Shown: positions 5,704 to 13,528 of the stretch, piece after piece
How positions within the stretch are numbered: position 1 is the stretch's first letter
Layout: every line of letters starts with the position of its first letter
Assembly (NCBI GenBank): GCA_013375495.1
Contig: JABXKC010000050.1
Location: 1-16,383 of the forward strand
Source: Promethearchaeota archaeon
Lineage (GTDB): Archaea > Asgardarchaeota > Lokiarchaeia > Sigynarchaeales > SOKP01
Direction of reading: 5' to 3'
Length of the DNA stretch: 16,383 nt
The notes under the pieces: model-generated
Seen by the model: the letters and a program-made list of their open reading frames with translations, nothing else
Told to the model about the DNA's origin: nothing
The model's database searches: none
Translations under genes and position numbers: made by a program

Positions 5704-6543
5704 TTGGCTGAGAATAAATTCGTTGTGATAAATGGTTCTAAGGTTTCCGTTCAAGAGGGTGGCGTTCTTTGGATTAATGGGATGAAAAACATTCAAAAAA
5801 TTGAAGAAATTGAAGGGTTAGACAAACTCGTTCACCTTAGAGCCTTGCACATTTACAGCGACAGACTTAAATCAATGGATGGGCTAGAAAAGCTTACAAA
5901 CTTGCGGGAATTAAGCATCTGTGGAAGCGAACACCTCACAAAAATAGAAGGACTTGAGAGTCTAATCGACTTGGAGACTTTGCAATTAGGTGGCAATCGG
6001 ATTGAACGCATCACTGGATTGGAAAATTTAAAAAACTTAAAGCGTTTATATTTTCAGAATCCCAAAAGTGACGATCCGGGAAATCCTATGCGCAAGATTG
6101 AGGGATTGGAAAATTTAACAAATTTAGAGCTTTTGGACTTTTTTGAATGCGATCTTACTGGAATTGAGGGCCTTGAAAATCTCATAAATTTAAAAGATCT
6201 AAATCTTGGTTTGAACAATATAACAGAAATAGAGGGATTAGACACTCTTGTTAACCTCGAACAGCTTTATTTACATTGTAATGAAATTACACAAATTAAA
6301 GGTCTCGAAAATCTCGGGAACTTAAAAAAGTTATTTCTTGACGCCAACAAAATCCGTGTACTCGAAGGTCTTGATAAACTTGTTAATTTAGAGGTTTTAA
6401 GTTTTACAAACAATCCACTTCAAGTGCCGGGAAAGTATTATGTCGATCGAGAGATACTAACACCGTATTTCAAAGACTTAATTAATTTAAAGGAGGTTAA
6501 CCTTAATCCTTACCCCGAATCTGGAAGGTATAGGTTAATCTGA
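5704..6543 (+). CDS. leucine-rich repeat protein (SDS22-like)
   Basis: About nine 22-residue repeats of the form EGLENLxNLxxLxLxxNxIxxI fill residues 37-250, the SDS22/bacterial-internalin type LRR that forms a curved protein-binding solenoid. The fourth repeat carries an extra loop (KSDDPGNPM). No signal peptide or membrane segment is present, so it is probably cytosolic; the partner is unknown. The TTG start at 5704 directly follows an in-frame TAG, so the protein cannot begin earlier. A TATA-like AAATATTTAAATG lies about 50 bases upstream. It stands alone between the phospholipase-like and TetR genes. Such intracellular LRR proteins are common in Asgard genomes (general knowledge). Confidence 0.85.
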   Translation: MAENKFVVINGSKVSVQEGGVLWINGMKNIQKIEEIEGLDKLVHLRALHIYSDRLKSMDGLEKLTNLRELSICGSEHLTKIEGLESLIDLETLQLGGNRIERITGLENLKNLKRLYFQNPKSDDPGNPMRKIEGLENLTNLELLDFFECDLTGIEGLENLINLKDLNLGLNNITEIEGLDTLVNLEQLYLHCNEITQIKGLENLGNLKKLFLDANKIRVLEGLDKLVNLEVLSFTNNPLQVPGKYYVDREILTPYFKDLINLKEVNLNPYPESGRYRLI

Positions 6544-6692
6544 ATATTTTTCTTCACTACTCCGTAGATTAAATTCACCTTCTTAATTTTAGAGCATAAT
6601 TAAGCAATAGAAAATTGAAAATTAATAAGTAATAAATTTTAACCTATTTTCACTATTTGTAATAATAATTTTTTTGATTTTTGACATAAAAC

Positions 6693-7354
6693 AAATTGTT
6701 CATGATTTATTGAGTTGACATCAAGTGTCTTCAAGGGAGAAAAAGTCTGAAATAATAAAGAAGGAAAAGAGAGATTTATTTATAATAACAGCTCTCTCTG
6801 TTTTTGAAGAAAAAGGATTTCATAATACCCGTATAAAGGATATCACAAAACGGGCTAATACGAGTGTAGGAAACTTCTACAACTACTTTAATTCAAAGGA
6901 GGATGTAATTGAAGAATTAGTAAGTGGGTTAGCTGAACTTATGATAAGCAAATTTCGAGAATTATTTAAATATTTCGAGCACGACAGAATCCCACCAATC
7001 TCCGCCGTTAAGGATCTTTTTCGAGGATATGCTAAAATGTTTAGGGAAAAAAAGGAGTCATTTCTAATTTTTTTTGAGCAAATGGGTGGAATGGACCAGA
7101 AATACCGAAACAAAAGAAATGAGATTCTTGACAATTTTACAAATGAGGTAGAAAAAATCATCACGAGACTCGTAGAATCTGGAGCTCGTGATCAAAATCC
7201 TAAAGTAACAGCGAGAGTTTGGACATCTACGGTACTTGGAGTCTTTATTTGGTGGATTCGGAGTGATTTTGAACTTGCAGAGGAAGAACTTATTGAAAAT
7301 TTAACAGATGTTCTTGTTAAGGGGACAATGTCAAATTAAGTTAATGAACAATTT
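6693..7354. repeat. exact 11-bp inverted repeat flanking the TetR gene
   Basis: AAATTGTTCAT at 6693-6703 and its exact reverse complement ATGAACAATTT at 7344-7354 bracket the regulator gene, 22 bases before its start codon and 5 bases after its stop. They may be two operator half-sites for autoregulation and for the downstream gene. Confidence 0.4.
6725..7339 (+). CDS. TetR/AcrR family transcriptional regulator
   Basis: Residues 15-62 form the TetR DNA-binding domain: LFIITALSVFEEKGFHNTRI, then KDITKRANTSVGNFYNYFNSKEDVI with the typical GxFYxYFxSKE signature and the helix-turn-helix at about 36-57. The remaining 140 residues are all-helical, as in the ligand-binding and dimerisation domain, and rich in aromatics (FLIFFEQMGG, FIWWIRSDF) suited to a hydrophobic ligand such as an acyl-CoA. 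The GTG at 6725 is the first start after an in-frame TGA at 6716; no clear Shine-Dalgarno is seen. The flanking inverted repeat suggests autoregulation. It likely represses neighbouring or fatty-acid-type genes, but no specific target can be named. Confidence 0.93.
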   Translation: MSSREKKSEIIKKEKRDLFIITALSVFEEKGFHNTRIKDITKRANTSVGNFYNYFNSKEDVIEELVSGLAELMISKFRELFKYFEHDRIPPISAVKDLFRGYAKMFREKKESFLIFFEQMGGMDQKYRNKRNEILDNFTNEVEKIITRLVESGARDQNPKVTARVWTSTVLGVFIWWIRSDFELAEEELIENLTDVLVKGTMSN

Positions 7355-7437
7355 ATTACAACAGTCATAAATATAAGCAATCAATTTAAATTTTACTTGG
7401 AGAATTTACATTTTAAAAATATCGGGCTTGAAATTAA

Positions 7438-8340
7438 ATGAATAAAGAAATTGATGATAAGACTTATTTGAAATATTTGCTCCAATCTTTAAATGCAGAC
7501 GATTTAAAGCAGTTATGTCGAGATTTTGAGATAAAAGGCTTTTCAAAATTTAAAAAATCAGAATTAGTAGAGTTTATTCTTGACTCTTTAGCAGAAGAAG
7601 AACTGAAAGATTTATTAGAACAGAAGGAAGGAGACATCATTTCGAGCGAAATTAATACAGCAATTCGCAAAATTAATGGTGAAGATCGAGAATCAATAAC
7701 TGAAATTAAGGTCGTAAACGACAAGAACCATGAAATAGAGTTAAAATTCAAGGGTTTTAATTGGGATTCGGAATCGTATTTATCAATAACGCCAAAAAAC
7801 ATCAACGATCCTGAACGAGACTGTGATTGTAGAGTAGGCTCAAATATGGGGTTTTGTAATCATTTTTGGGTTGGATTTATTTATTCTTTAAAGAAAAATT
7901 ATTTCAAATTATCAGATTGGAAAACTACAACTTTACCTAAAGATTTTGAGAAAAAGGTAAAAGATATTATTATCAAAGATGGCAACTTAATTAATGAGGG
8001 TGCTTCCAGTTCTCTACTCGCAAGACACAAACGAATAACGGTCTATGAAGCTGAAATAACAGATATAGAAGAGAAAGAAGATGATTTTCAAGGGAATATA
8101 ACAACCTTTTATCTAATTACATTAAAGGATATTGAATTCGGACCTCAACTGAAAAAGAAAAGCGACTTTAAGAAAGAAGACATAGAAGAATTAGAACAAT
8201 TAAAAATAAGACTGAGCGAAAAACTATATTCGAGCAATAAATTTAAATTAGGAGACAAAATTACTTGCAACGGTGGAGTTAATAAGGACAGGATGTTGGG
8301 ATTTATGCTCAAAAGGGTCACAAATTTTAAAAAAAAATAA
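7438..8340 (+). CDS. SAP-like / SWIM zinc finger / OB-like domain protein
   Basis: Residues 9-52 resemble a SAP/Rho-N helical module (LKYLLQSLNADDLKQLCRDF, then KSELVEFILDSL), often used for nucleic-acid binding. C129-x-C131-x8-C140-x-H142 fits the SWIM zinc-finger pattern CxCx(n)CxH, also linked to nucleic-acid or protein binding. Residues about 192-297 alternate strands (ITVYEAEITDIEEKE, then LGDKITCNGGV, then MLGFMLKRV) as in an OB-like fold. The combination suggests a single-strand DNA or RNA binding role (inference; no catalytic motif is visible). It ends 12 bases before pncB, so the two are probably co-transcribed, although no functional link between them is obvious. Confidence 0.75.
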   Translation: MNKEIDDKTYLKYLLQSLNADDLKQLCRDFEIKGFSKFKKSELVEFILDSLAEEELKDLLEQKEGDIISSEINTAIRKINGEDRESITEIKVVNDKNHEIELKFKGFNWDSESYLSITPKNINDPERDCDCRVGSNMGFCNHFWVGFIYSLKKNYFKLSDWKTTTLPKDFEKKVKDIIIKDGNLINEGASSSLLARHKRITVYEAEITDIEEKEDDFQGNITTFYLITLKDIEFGPQLKKKSDFKKEDIEELEQLKIRLSEKLYSSNKFKLGDKITCNGGVNKDRMLGFMLKRVTNFKKK

Positions 8341-8352
8341 AAGATAACAACA

Positions 8353-9732
8353 ATGACAAGTCCAAAATCGGGATTCATTAACGAACATAATTTAATCTTG
8401 AGTACTGATTTTTACGAACTGACAATGGGAGCAGCGTATTATCAGTACAATCTCGATAATAATATTAAGGAAGAGGATGATATAGCTGTTTTTGAACTCT
8501 TCATAAGAAAGTTCCCTAAAAATCGTAATTATTTAATTTTTGCGGGTTTAGAACAAGTAATTCATTATTTACAGAATGCAAAATTTACCGATAAAACAAT
8601 AGAGTTTCTGAGAAAAAAAGAGGTTTTCAAAAACATTGATTCGAGTTTTTTTGACGATTATTTACCTAAATTTAAATTCAAATTAGATGTGTGGGCAATG
8701 AAAGAAGGTAATTTCTTCTTTCCTAACGAGCCAATTATGAAGATTCAAGGTCCAATGTTCCACGCTCAATTGGCAGAGACTTACATTTTAAATGTCATAA
8801 ATTACCAGACCATAGTAGCATCAAAAGCGTCTAGAATCAAGAACATAGCGCAAGACAAGATTCTGTTAGAGTTCGGTACGAGAAGATCTCACAGCCCTCT
8901 TGCTGGAGTTTACGCTGCGAGAGCAAGCTATATTGCAGGTTTTAACGGTACCAGCAATGTAATTGCTGATATTGAACTAGGTATTGCTTCAAGCGGAACG
9001 ATGGCACATAGCTTTATACAGAAATTTGATAATGAAATGGAGAGTTTCGATGTTTATAACCGGATCTACGGAGATAATTCCATCCTCTTAATCGATACTT
9101 ACGATACAGAACAAGCAGCTAAAAATATTTCTAAGTTTAAAAATTCAATTAGGGCTGTAAGAATAGACTCAGGTAATCTCATTGAACATTCAAGAAAAGT
9201 AAGAAAAATACTAGATGAAAATGGATGTGAAAAAGTGCTGATCGTTGCTAGTTCAGACTTAAATGAATATAAAATAAAAGAAATTCTTGAGAAAAACGCA
9301 CCAATTGATGCTTTTGGAGTTGGAACTGAACTAGCTACCTCTCGTGACGATCCTACTATAGCAGGCGTATATAAATTAATAGAATATAACAGAAAACCTA
9401 AAATTAAAATAAGCGGAGATAAGTTAACCTATCCTGGTAATAAACAAGTCTATAGATTTTATAATGAGCGAGGAGAATTTAAAGAAGATGTATTGATGTT
9501 AGAGAGTGAACCAGCACCTTCAAATTCTGAAGCACTTCTTATACCTGTGATGAAAGAAGGAATTTTGATAACAGATTTACCCGATCTGAACATTATCCAG
9601 CAATACCATAACAAAAATATGGAAAGGTTACCAGTTAAATTTAAAGAATTAGAAGAAAATCACATCTTTCAGGTGAGAATTTCTAAAAAATTGAACGCCC
9701 TTAAAACCTCATTATCAGAGAAATTTACCTAA
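8353..9732 (+). CDS. pncB: nicotinate phosphoribosyltransferase
   Basis: The enzyme joins nicotinic acid to PRPP, with ATP use, to make nicotinate mononucleotide in the Preiss-Handler salvage route to NAD; it acts in the cytosol. Diagnostic motifs are STDFYELTM (17-25), the PRPP/substrate region EFGTRRSHSP (173-182), SGTMAHS (214-220) with the conserved His219, the phosphate-binding AVRIDSGNL (268-276), and FGVGTELATS (321-330). The length of 459 residues is normal for the family and nothing is missing. The ATG at 8353 follows the SWIM-domain gene by 12 bases. A T-rich stretch after the stop (9733-9750) may end transcription. Confidence 0.95.
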   Translation: MTSPKSGFINEHNLILSTDFYELTMGAAYYQYNLDNNIKEEDDIAVFELFIRKFPKNRNYLIFAGLEQVIHYLQNAKFTDKTIEFLRKKEVFKNIDSSFFDDYLPKFKFKLDVWAMKEGNFFFPNEPIMKIQGPMFHAQLAETYILNVINYQTIVASKASRIKNIAQDKILLEFGTRRSHSPLAGVYAARASYIAGFNGTSNVIADIELGIASSGTMAHSFIQKFDNEMESFDVYNRIYGDNSILLIDTYDTEQAAKNISKFKNSIRAVRIDSGNLIEHSRKVRKILDENGCEKVLIVASSDLNEYKIKEILEKNAPIDAFGVGTELATSRDDPTIAGVYKLIEYNRKPKIKISGDKLTYPGNKQVYRFYNERGEFKEDVLMLESEPAPSNSEALLIPVMKEGILITDLPDLNIIQQYHNKNMERLPVKFKELEENHIFQVRISKKLNALKTSLSEKFT

Positions 9733-9791
9733 CCTTTATTTTTAATTTTAAATGACTATTAGATAATAGAGAAAAATAAAGTTTTTGTGTT

Positions 9792-10856
9792 ATGACTGTA
9801 AATCCGTACGAGAAATTAAGAGCGTTCCTTGATAATTTTCCAGTAGGATTCCGTAAGACGCAATCGGGAGTTGAGATTGAAATTTTAAAACATCTCTTTA
9901 CTGACGAAGAAGCTGAGTTAGCTACATTCTTAACTGCAAGACCAGAAAGAGCCCGTAGTATCGCAAGAAGAGCAGGACAGAATCCAGCTGAAATAGAAGC
10001 GAAACTTGAATCAATGGCAAAGAAAGGACTTATTTTTCGATCTCGACGAGATGATAAAACGCTATACAACTCGGCTCCTTTTATGATTGGATTGTATGAA
10101 TACTCTGTCAATATAATTGACAAAGAATTAGCTCAACTTTTTAAAGATTATTACTATGAAGCAGGTTTAGAAGAGATAGGGGCAAGCAATGTTCCTGGGT
10201 TTAAAGTTATTCCTTTAGAAGAGACTATTCAAACTGAAACTACGCTTTTTCCATATCAAAAGCTTGAAGAGTCAATAAGAAACGCGCGAGTCATTTCTGT
10301 AGCTGAATGCGTTTGCCGAAAAGAAGCTAAGTTATTAGGTGAAGGTTGCAATCATCCTATAGAAACATGTTTAAGCTTTGGAATTGCGGCTGAATACTAT
10401 ATTGAAAATGGTATGGGAAGAAAAATTACCGCTGAGGAAGCTATTCAAATCATTAAAGAAACGGACGAATCGGGGTTAGTTCACGCCGGAGCAAATTCAA
10501 AACATCTTTCTAATATATGCAATTGTTGTCCGTGTTGCTGCATATCCATGAAGGGAATTACTCAACTAGGACAAGACAAGCATAAATTCATGAACGCAGT
10601 GTTCGAGTCAATAATTGACGAAGAAGCATGCATTGCGTGCGAAAATTGCGTTGATAGATGTCCAGTAAAGGCTATAACCATGGAAGATGTTGCGATAGTT
10701 GATCGGGATTTATGCCTTGGATGCGGTTTATGTGCTAGCGTCTGCTCAGAAAATGCTATTAGCTTGAAACCAAGAGAAGATGGTGAAGAGCCATTTAGTA
10801 GGGTGCTTGAGATGGGAGCAGCAATTGTTGAAGCGAAAAAAAGAATGGTAAAATAA
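9792..10856 (+). CDS. winged-helix-like / cysteine-cluster / 2x[4Fe-4S] ferredoxin fusion protein
   Basis: Three parts are visible. Residues 1-95 look like a winged helix (ARPERARSIARRAGQNPAEI, then LESMAKKGLIFRSRRDDKTLY). The middle domain has C173, C175, C186 and C193 (AECVCRKEA, CNHPIETC) and a dense cluster ICNCCPCCC at 242-250, suggesting one or more further metal clusters. Residues 280-290 (CIACENCVDRC) and 308-318 (CLGCGLCASVC) are two classical 4Fe-4S motifs. The family is widespread in anaerobic archaea and bacteria but poorly characterised. It could be a redox-responsive regulator or an electron carrier. It has its own short upstream region and precedes the radical SAM enzyme by 180 bases; supplying electrons to that enzyme is possible. 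Confidence 0.85.
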   Translation: MTVNPYEKLRAFLDNFPVGFRKTQSGVEIEILKHLFTDEEAELATFLTARPERARSIARRAGQNPAEIEAKLESMAKKGLIFRSRRDDKTLYNSAPFMIGLYEYSVNIIDKELAQLFKDYYYEAGLEEIGASNVPGFKVIPLEETIQTETTLFPYQKLEESIRNARVISVAECVCRKEAKLLGEGCNHPIETCLSFGIAAEYYIENGMGRKITAEEAIQIIKETDESGLVHAGANSKHLSNICNCCPCCCISMKGITQLGQDKHKFMNAVFESIIDEEACIACENCVDRCPVKAITMEDVAIVDRDLCLGCGLCASVCSENAISLKPREDGEEPFSRVLEMGAAIVEAKKRMVK

Positions 10857-11035
10857 TAATTCTATTTTTGATTTATAAATATATTTAATAGAATAGCCGA
10901 AGGAGCTGTGAACTTAGCTTTTAAAACGTATTACTAACTTTAATAATATTAGTAATAATAATAGTAATCTGATTTTATTTAAATAGCTTAAATCCTATTT
11001 TTGGTTAATTAGTAAATTTTTGGAGAAAATGTAAA

Positions 11036-12766
11036 ATGTATCATTTAGACGGAACAGATGTTTTAAACGAGAAATACTATAGAAAAACCGTATCGGTTTG
11101 CCCAGAATGTCTCAAAAGGATAGATGCAGCAGTTCAAGAAGAAGACGGAAAAATTTTCATGGTTAAAAATTGCCCAGAACACGGAGATTTTAAGGATATC
11201 ATTAGCTCAAACGCAAAGTATTACAAGTGGACTCATTTTCAAATGAAAAATAAGGACGGAACTATTGCCTGGCAGTTTGAAAAAGACGGTGAAGCGAATC
11301 CAGCCGACTGTGCTTCAGACGATCCAAGAGGATGCCCCTATAATTGTGGACTTTGTAATGAACACTTATCAACTTGTACTTTAGCACTAATAGACTTAAC
11401 AAACCGTTGTAATTTCAATTGCAATTTCTGTTATGCGAATATAGAAAAATCTGGATATTTAATCGAACCAACATTAGAAGAAATAGACAGGATTATGACG
11501 CACTTCAGAAGCAAACCAATTCCTGCTGTTGCTATTATGTTTACGGGCGGTGAACCAACCGTTAGAAAGGATTTTCCTGAAATCTGTAAAATGGCAAAAG
11601 ATCATGGATTTAAAGAAGTAATTGTTGCTACAAACGGGTATGGCTTCCAGAAAAAAAATGGAGGACTTGAGTGGACTAAAAAAGTATACGAGATGGGTTT
11701 GGATACCCTATACCTCCAGTTTGATGGGATAAATAACACAACTTACGAGAAGACACGAAGCATTAAGAATTTAATGCCATATAAGATGCGCGTTGTAGAA
11801 AATTGCAGAAAAGCAGGATTATCATCTATCAATTTAGTTGCTACGATTGTCAAAGGGATTACAGATATTGAAGTTGGGAACATAATTCAGTTTGCTCTTG
11901 ATAATATTGATGTTATTAGAGGGATAACATTCCAACCTGTGTCCTTATGTGGGCGCATTACAGCAGAAGAGATGGACGAACTAAGAATTACGAACGCTGA
12001 TGTGATACAAGAAATCGAAAATCAAACTGGCGGCAAAATTAGAATGGATGAAGCCTGGTATCCACTAACAACAATAGTTGAATTCGGGAGAATTATAGCT
12101 TATCTTGCTGATGTAGAGCCAATTGAATTTACTTGCTCACCTGATTGTGGCTTCGCAACCTATTTAGTTGTAGATCCCGACACGAAAGAAATGGTTCCTA
12201 TTATGGATTACTTCGATCCTCTCAAAATCATTGATTTTGCCAACCGATTTTGGGAAAAAATAAAAAATAAAGAAAAACAACCAATTGAATTCTTTGAAGG
12301 AATATTAGGCGACATAGGTAAAACTTTAGATAGTGGTCTTAATTTGTTAGATAAAACACAACTTCGAGCCCGATTCCTATTAGGGATGCTTCAATATACC
12401 AAGAAACCAGGAAAGCTCATGGAAATGTTCACTAGACTTTTATTGAATGGCGATTGGGAAAGTATTAGTTCCTTTACGCATGGTACTCTTCTTCTTTCAA
12501 GCATGCACTTCCAAGACGCATATAACATGGATATAGAGCGTGTCAAAAGGTGTATCGTTCATTTTGGTGTAGCAATGCCTGACGGTTCAGTTAATGAAAT
12601 CAGTTTTTGCACAATGAACACGTTACATCGTGATAGAATTGAAAAACAAGTCGCTAAAAAGATTACAGCGAAAGTCGCGGAAGAATTCGACACTACTACA
12701 GGACAAACTAGAGAAGAGATCCGACAAGAAGTAGCCCAGAATGGGGGAATAAGAAAGGAGGAATAA
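11036..12766 (+). CDS. radical SAM protein of the tetraether lipid synthase (Tes) / MJ0619 family
   Basis: The core motif is C125-x3-C129-x2-C132 (CNFNCNFCYAN), which binds the SAM-cleaving 4Fe-4S cluster, with GGEP at 171-174 for SAM. The N-terminus has extra cysteines (CPEC 22-25, CPEHG 46-50, then C92, C100, C104, C107 and C114 in GCPYNCGLCNEH), and the C-terminus has RCIVHFG and ISFCTMN. This layout matches the MJ0619/Tes family, whose members join lipid tails to form tetraethers or modify pterins through radical chemistry. The substrate here cannot be fixed from sequence. The length of 576 residues is near or slightly above family size. A TATA-like TTTAAATAG lies about 55 bases upstream. 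A small helical protein follows 18 bases downstream. Confidence 0.85.
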   Translation: MYHLDGTDVLNEKYYRKTVSVCPECLKRIDAAVQEEDGKIFMVKNCPEHGDFKDIISSNAKYYKWTHFQMKNKDGTIAWQFEKDGEANPADCASDDPRGCPYNCGLCNEHLSTCTLALIDLTNRCNFNCNFCYANIEKSGYLIEPTLEEIDRIMTHFRSKPIPAVAIMFTGGEPTVRKDFPEICKMAKDHGFKEVIVATNGYGFQKKNGGLEWTKKVYEMGLDTLYLQFDGINNTTYEKTRSIKNLMPYKMRVVENCRKAGLSSINLVATIVKGITDIEVGNIIQFALDNIDVIRGITFQPVSLCGRITAEEMDELRITNADVIQEIENQTGGKIRMDEAWYPLTTIVEFGRIIAYLADVEPIEFTCSPDCGFATYLVVDPDTKEMVPIMDYFDPLKIIDFANRFWEKIKNKEKQPIEFFEGILGDIGKTLDSGLNLLDKTQLRARFLLGMLQYTKKPGKLMEMFTRLLLNGDWESISSFTHGTLLLSSMHFQDAYNMDIERVKRCIVHFGVAMPDGSVNEISFCTMNTLHRDRIEKQVAKKITAKVAEEFDTTTGQTREEIRQEVAQNGGIRKEE

Positions 12767-12771
12767 ATAAC

Positions 12772-12778
12772 AGGTGAT
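12772..12778 (+). promoter_or_regulatory. strong Shine-Dalgarno for the 95-aa gene
   Basis: AGGTGAT matches the archaeal 16S anti-SD (GGAGGTGAT) exactly and lies six bases before the ATG at 12785, fixing that start. Confidence 0.7.
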
Positions 12779-12784
12779 TATAAA

Positions 12785-13072
12785 ATGGTTGACGAAGTAA
12801 TCGAAAGTAAAGACGGTTTGAAGTTACGGAAGCTTGTAGAACTCAAAACATCTACAGCAGAAGAATACCAAGAGGCAATGTTGGATCGGGTTGAGTATTT
12901 CAAAAAGCAAAACGAAAGTAAGTCCATATTTAATAGCACAATTCAAAATACAGTAGTCCAGAGTTTGAGCACAGTTTTGGATTTAAAACTCCAAATAGAG
13001 AAAGCTCTAGGCGAAGAAAGTATGAAAAAAGTTCACGATTTCTTAGACGAATTCTTATTATTTGGTCTATAA
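12785..13072 (+). CDS. small helical protein downstream of the radical SAM gene, unknown function
   Basis: I do not recognise this 95-residue protein. It is mostly charged amphipathic helix (EEYQEAMLDRVEYFKKQNE; LQIEKALGEESMKKVHDFL) with no cysteines or membrane segment. It starts 18 bases after the radical SAM stop behind a perfect Shine-Dalgarno, so it is very likely co-transcribed and could be an accessory subunit or partner of that enzyme (inference). Transcription probably ends in the T-rich stretch just after it. Confidence 0.75.
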   Translation: MVDEVIESKDGLKLRKLVELKTSTAEEYQEAMLDRVEYFKKQNESKSIFNSTIQNTVVQSLSTVLDLKLQIEKALGEESMKKVHDFLDEFLLFGL

Positions 13073-13075
13073 ATC

Positions 13076-13129
13076 CTTTTTTTAAATTTTTTAATCTTAT
13101 TATTTTATTATTTTCCTTTAATTTTTTAT
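13076..13129 (+). terminator. T-tract terminator after the radical SAM / small-protein pair
   Basis: Several T-runs (one of eight or more) follow the stop at 13072 in the sense direction, with no strong stem. This is the usual form of an archaeal terminator. Confidence 0.55.
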
Positions 13130-13183
13130 AAAACAAATATTTTTATCTTATTTTACTTGGTGATGTATAGGTGTGTATAAGGG

Positions 13184-13465
13184 ATGCCTATTTTAGTAAA
13201 GTTGTATGGGAATTTAAGAGAAAAAGTTAAGGAATTTGACTTAGAGGAAGGACTTCCGGTGTCTTTTAATATCGAATCTTCTAAAGTTCATTTTGTCTAT
13301 GATATTCTTGAAAAGCTTGTAATAAACGAAAATGAACTGAGTCACATATTTGTGAATGGTAAATATTGTGGAGCTAGTAAGGAGGTTAGAGATGGTGATA
13401 GAGTAGGATTGTTTCCTAAAAATATGGCATTATTGTTTGTTGAGATCTTGCCACAATTTCGATGA
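13184..13465 (+). CDS. MoaD/ThiS-like beta-grasp protein lacking the C-terminal Gly-Gly
   Basis: The N-terminus (MPILVKLYGNLREKVKEF) and FVNGKYCGASKEVRDGDRVGLFP (56-78) match the MoaD/ThiS ubiquitin-like fold, including the DGDRVxLFP turn. Sulfur carriers need a terminal Gly-Gly for adenylation; here the chain instead ends MALLFVEILPQFR. It is therefore unlikely to carry sulfur and may be a binding or regulatory beta-grasp relative, like the Ub domain fused to Mut7-C proteins. The ATG at 13184 follows AGGTG by ten bases. TATA-like sequence lies near 13122-13134. The next gene, a polyprenol-kinase-like membrane protein, starts 63 bases downstream, possibly on the same transcript. Confidence 0.75.
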   Translation: MPILVKLYGNLREKVKEFDLEEGLPVSFNIESSKVHFVYDILEKLVINENELSHIFVNGKYCGASKEVRDGDRVGLFPKNMALLFVEILPQFR

Positions 13466-13474
13466 ATAATTCAT
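13462..13474. repeat. 13-bp palindrome at the stop of the MoaD-like gene
   Basis: ATGAATAATTCAT is a perfect dyad with 6-bp arms that overlaps the TGA stop. It resembles the AATGAATGTTCATT dyad at 1124-1137 and could be an operator for the next gene or a weak RNA hairpin. Confidence 0.35.
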
Positions 13475-13528
13475 TGTTAGAGTTTCATATTTCACAAATT
13501 ATTTTTTAGATTGAGATTTAATTAGAAT

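Noticed and set aside
6054..6245. Leftward open frame rich in SNPSI repeats
   Set aside because: Its repeat pattern is just the complement of the leucine-rich repeat codons.
10908..10937. Nine-codon mini-ORF (GTG) after GGAG, upstream of the radical SAM gene, possible leader peptide
   Set aside because: The ribosome-site spacing is too short (two bases), there is no terminator or attenuator fold after it, and such short frames are frequent by chance.
10937..10967. TAATAATATTAGTAATAATA-type repeat stretch between the iron-sulfur and radical SAM genes
   Set aside because: It is low-complexity AT-rich sequence with no stable dyad; not strong enough to call a regulatory element.
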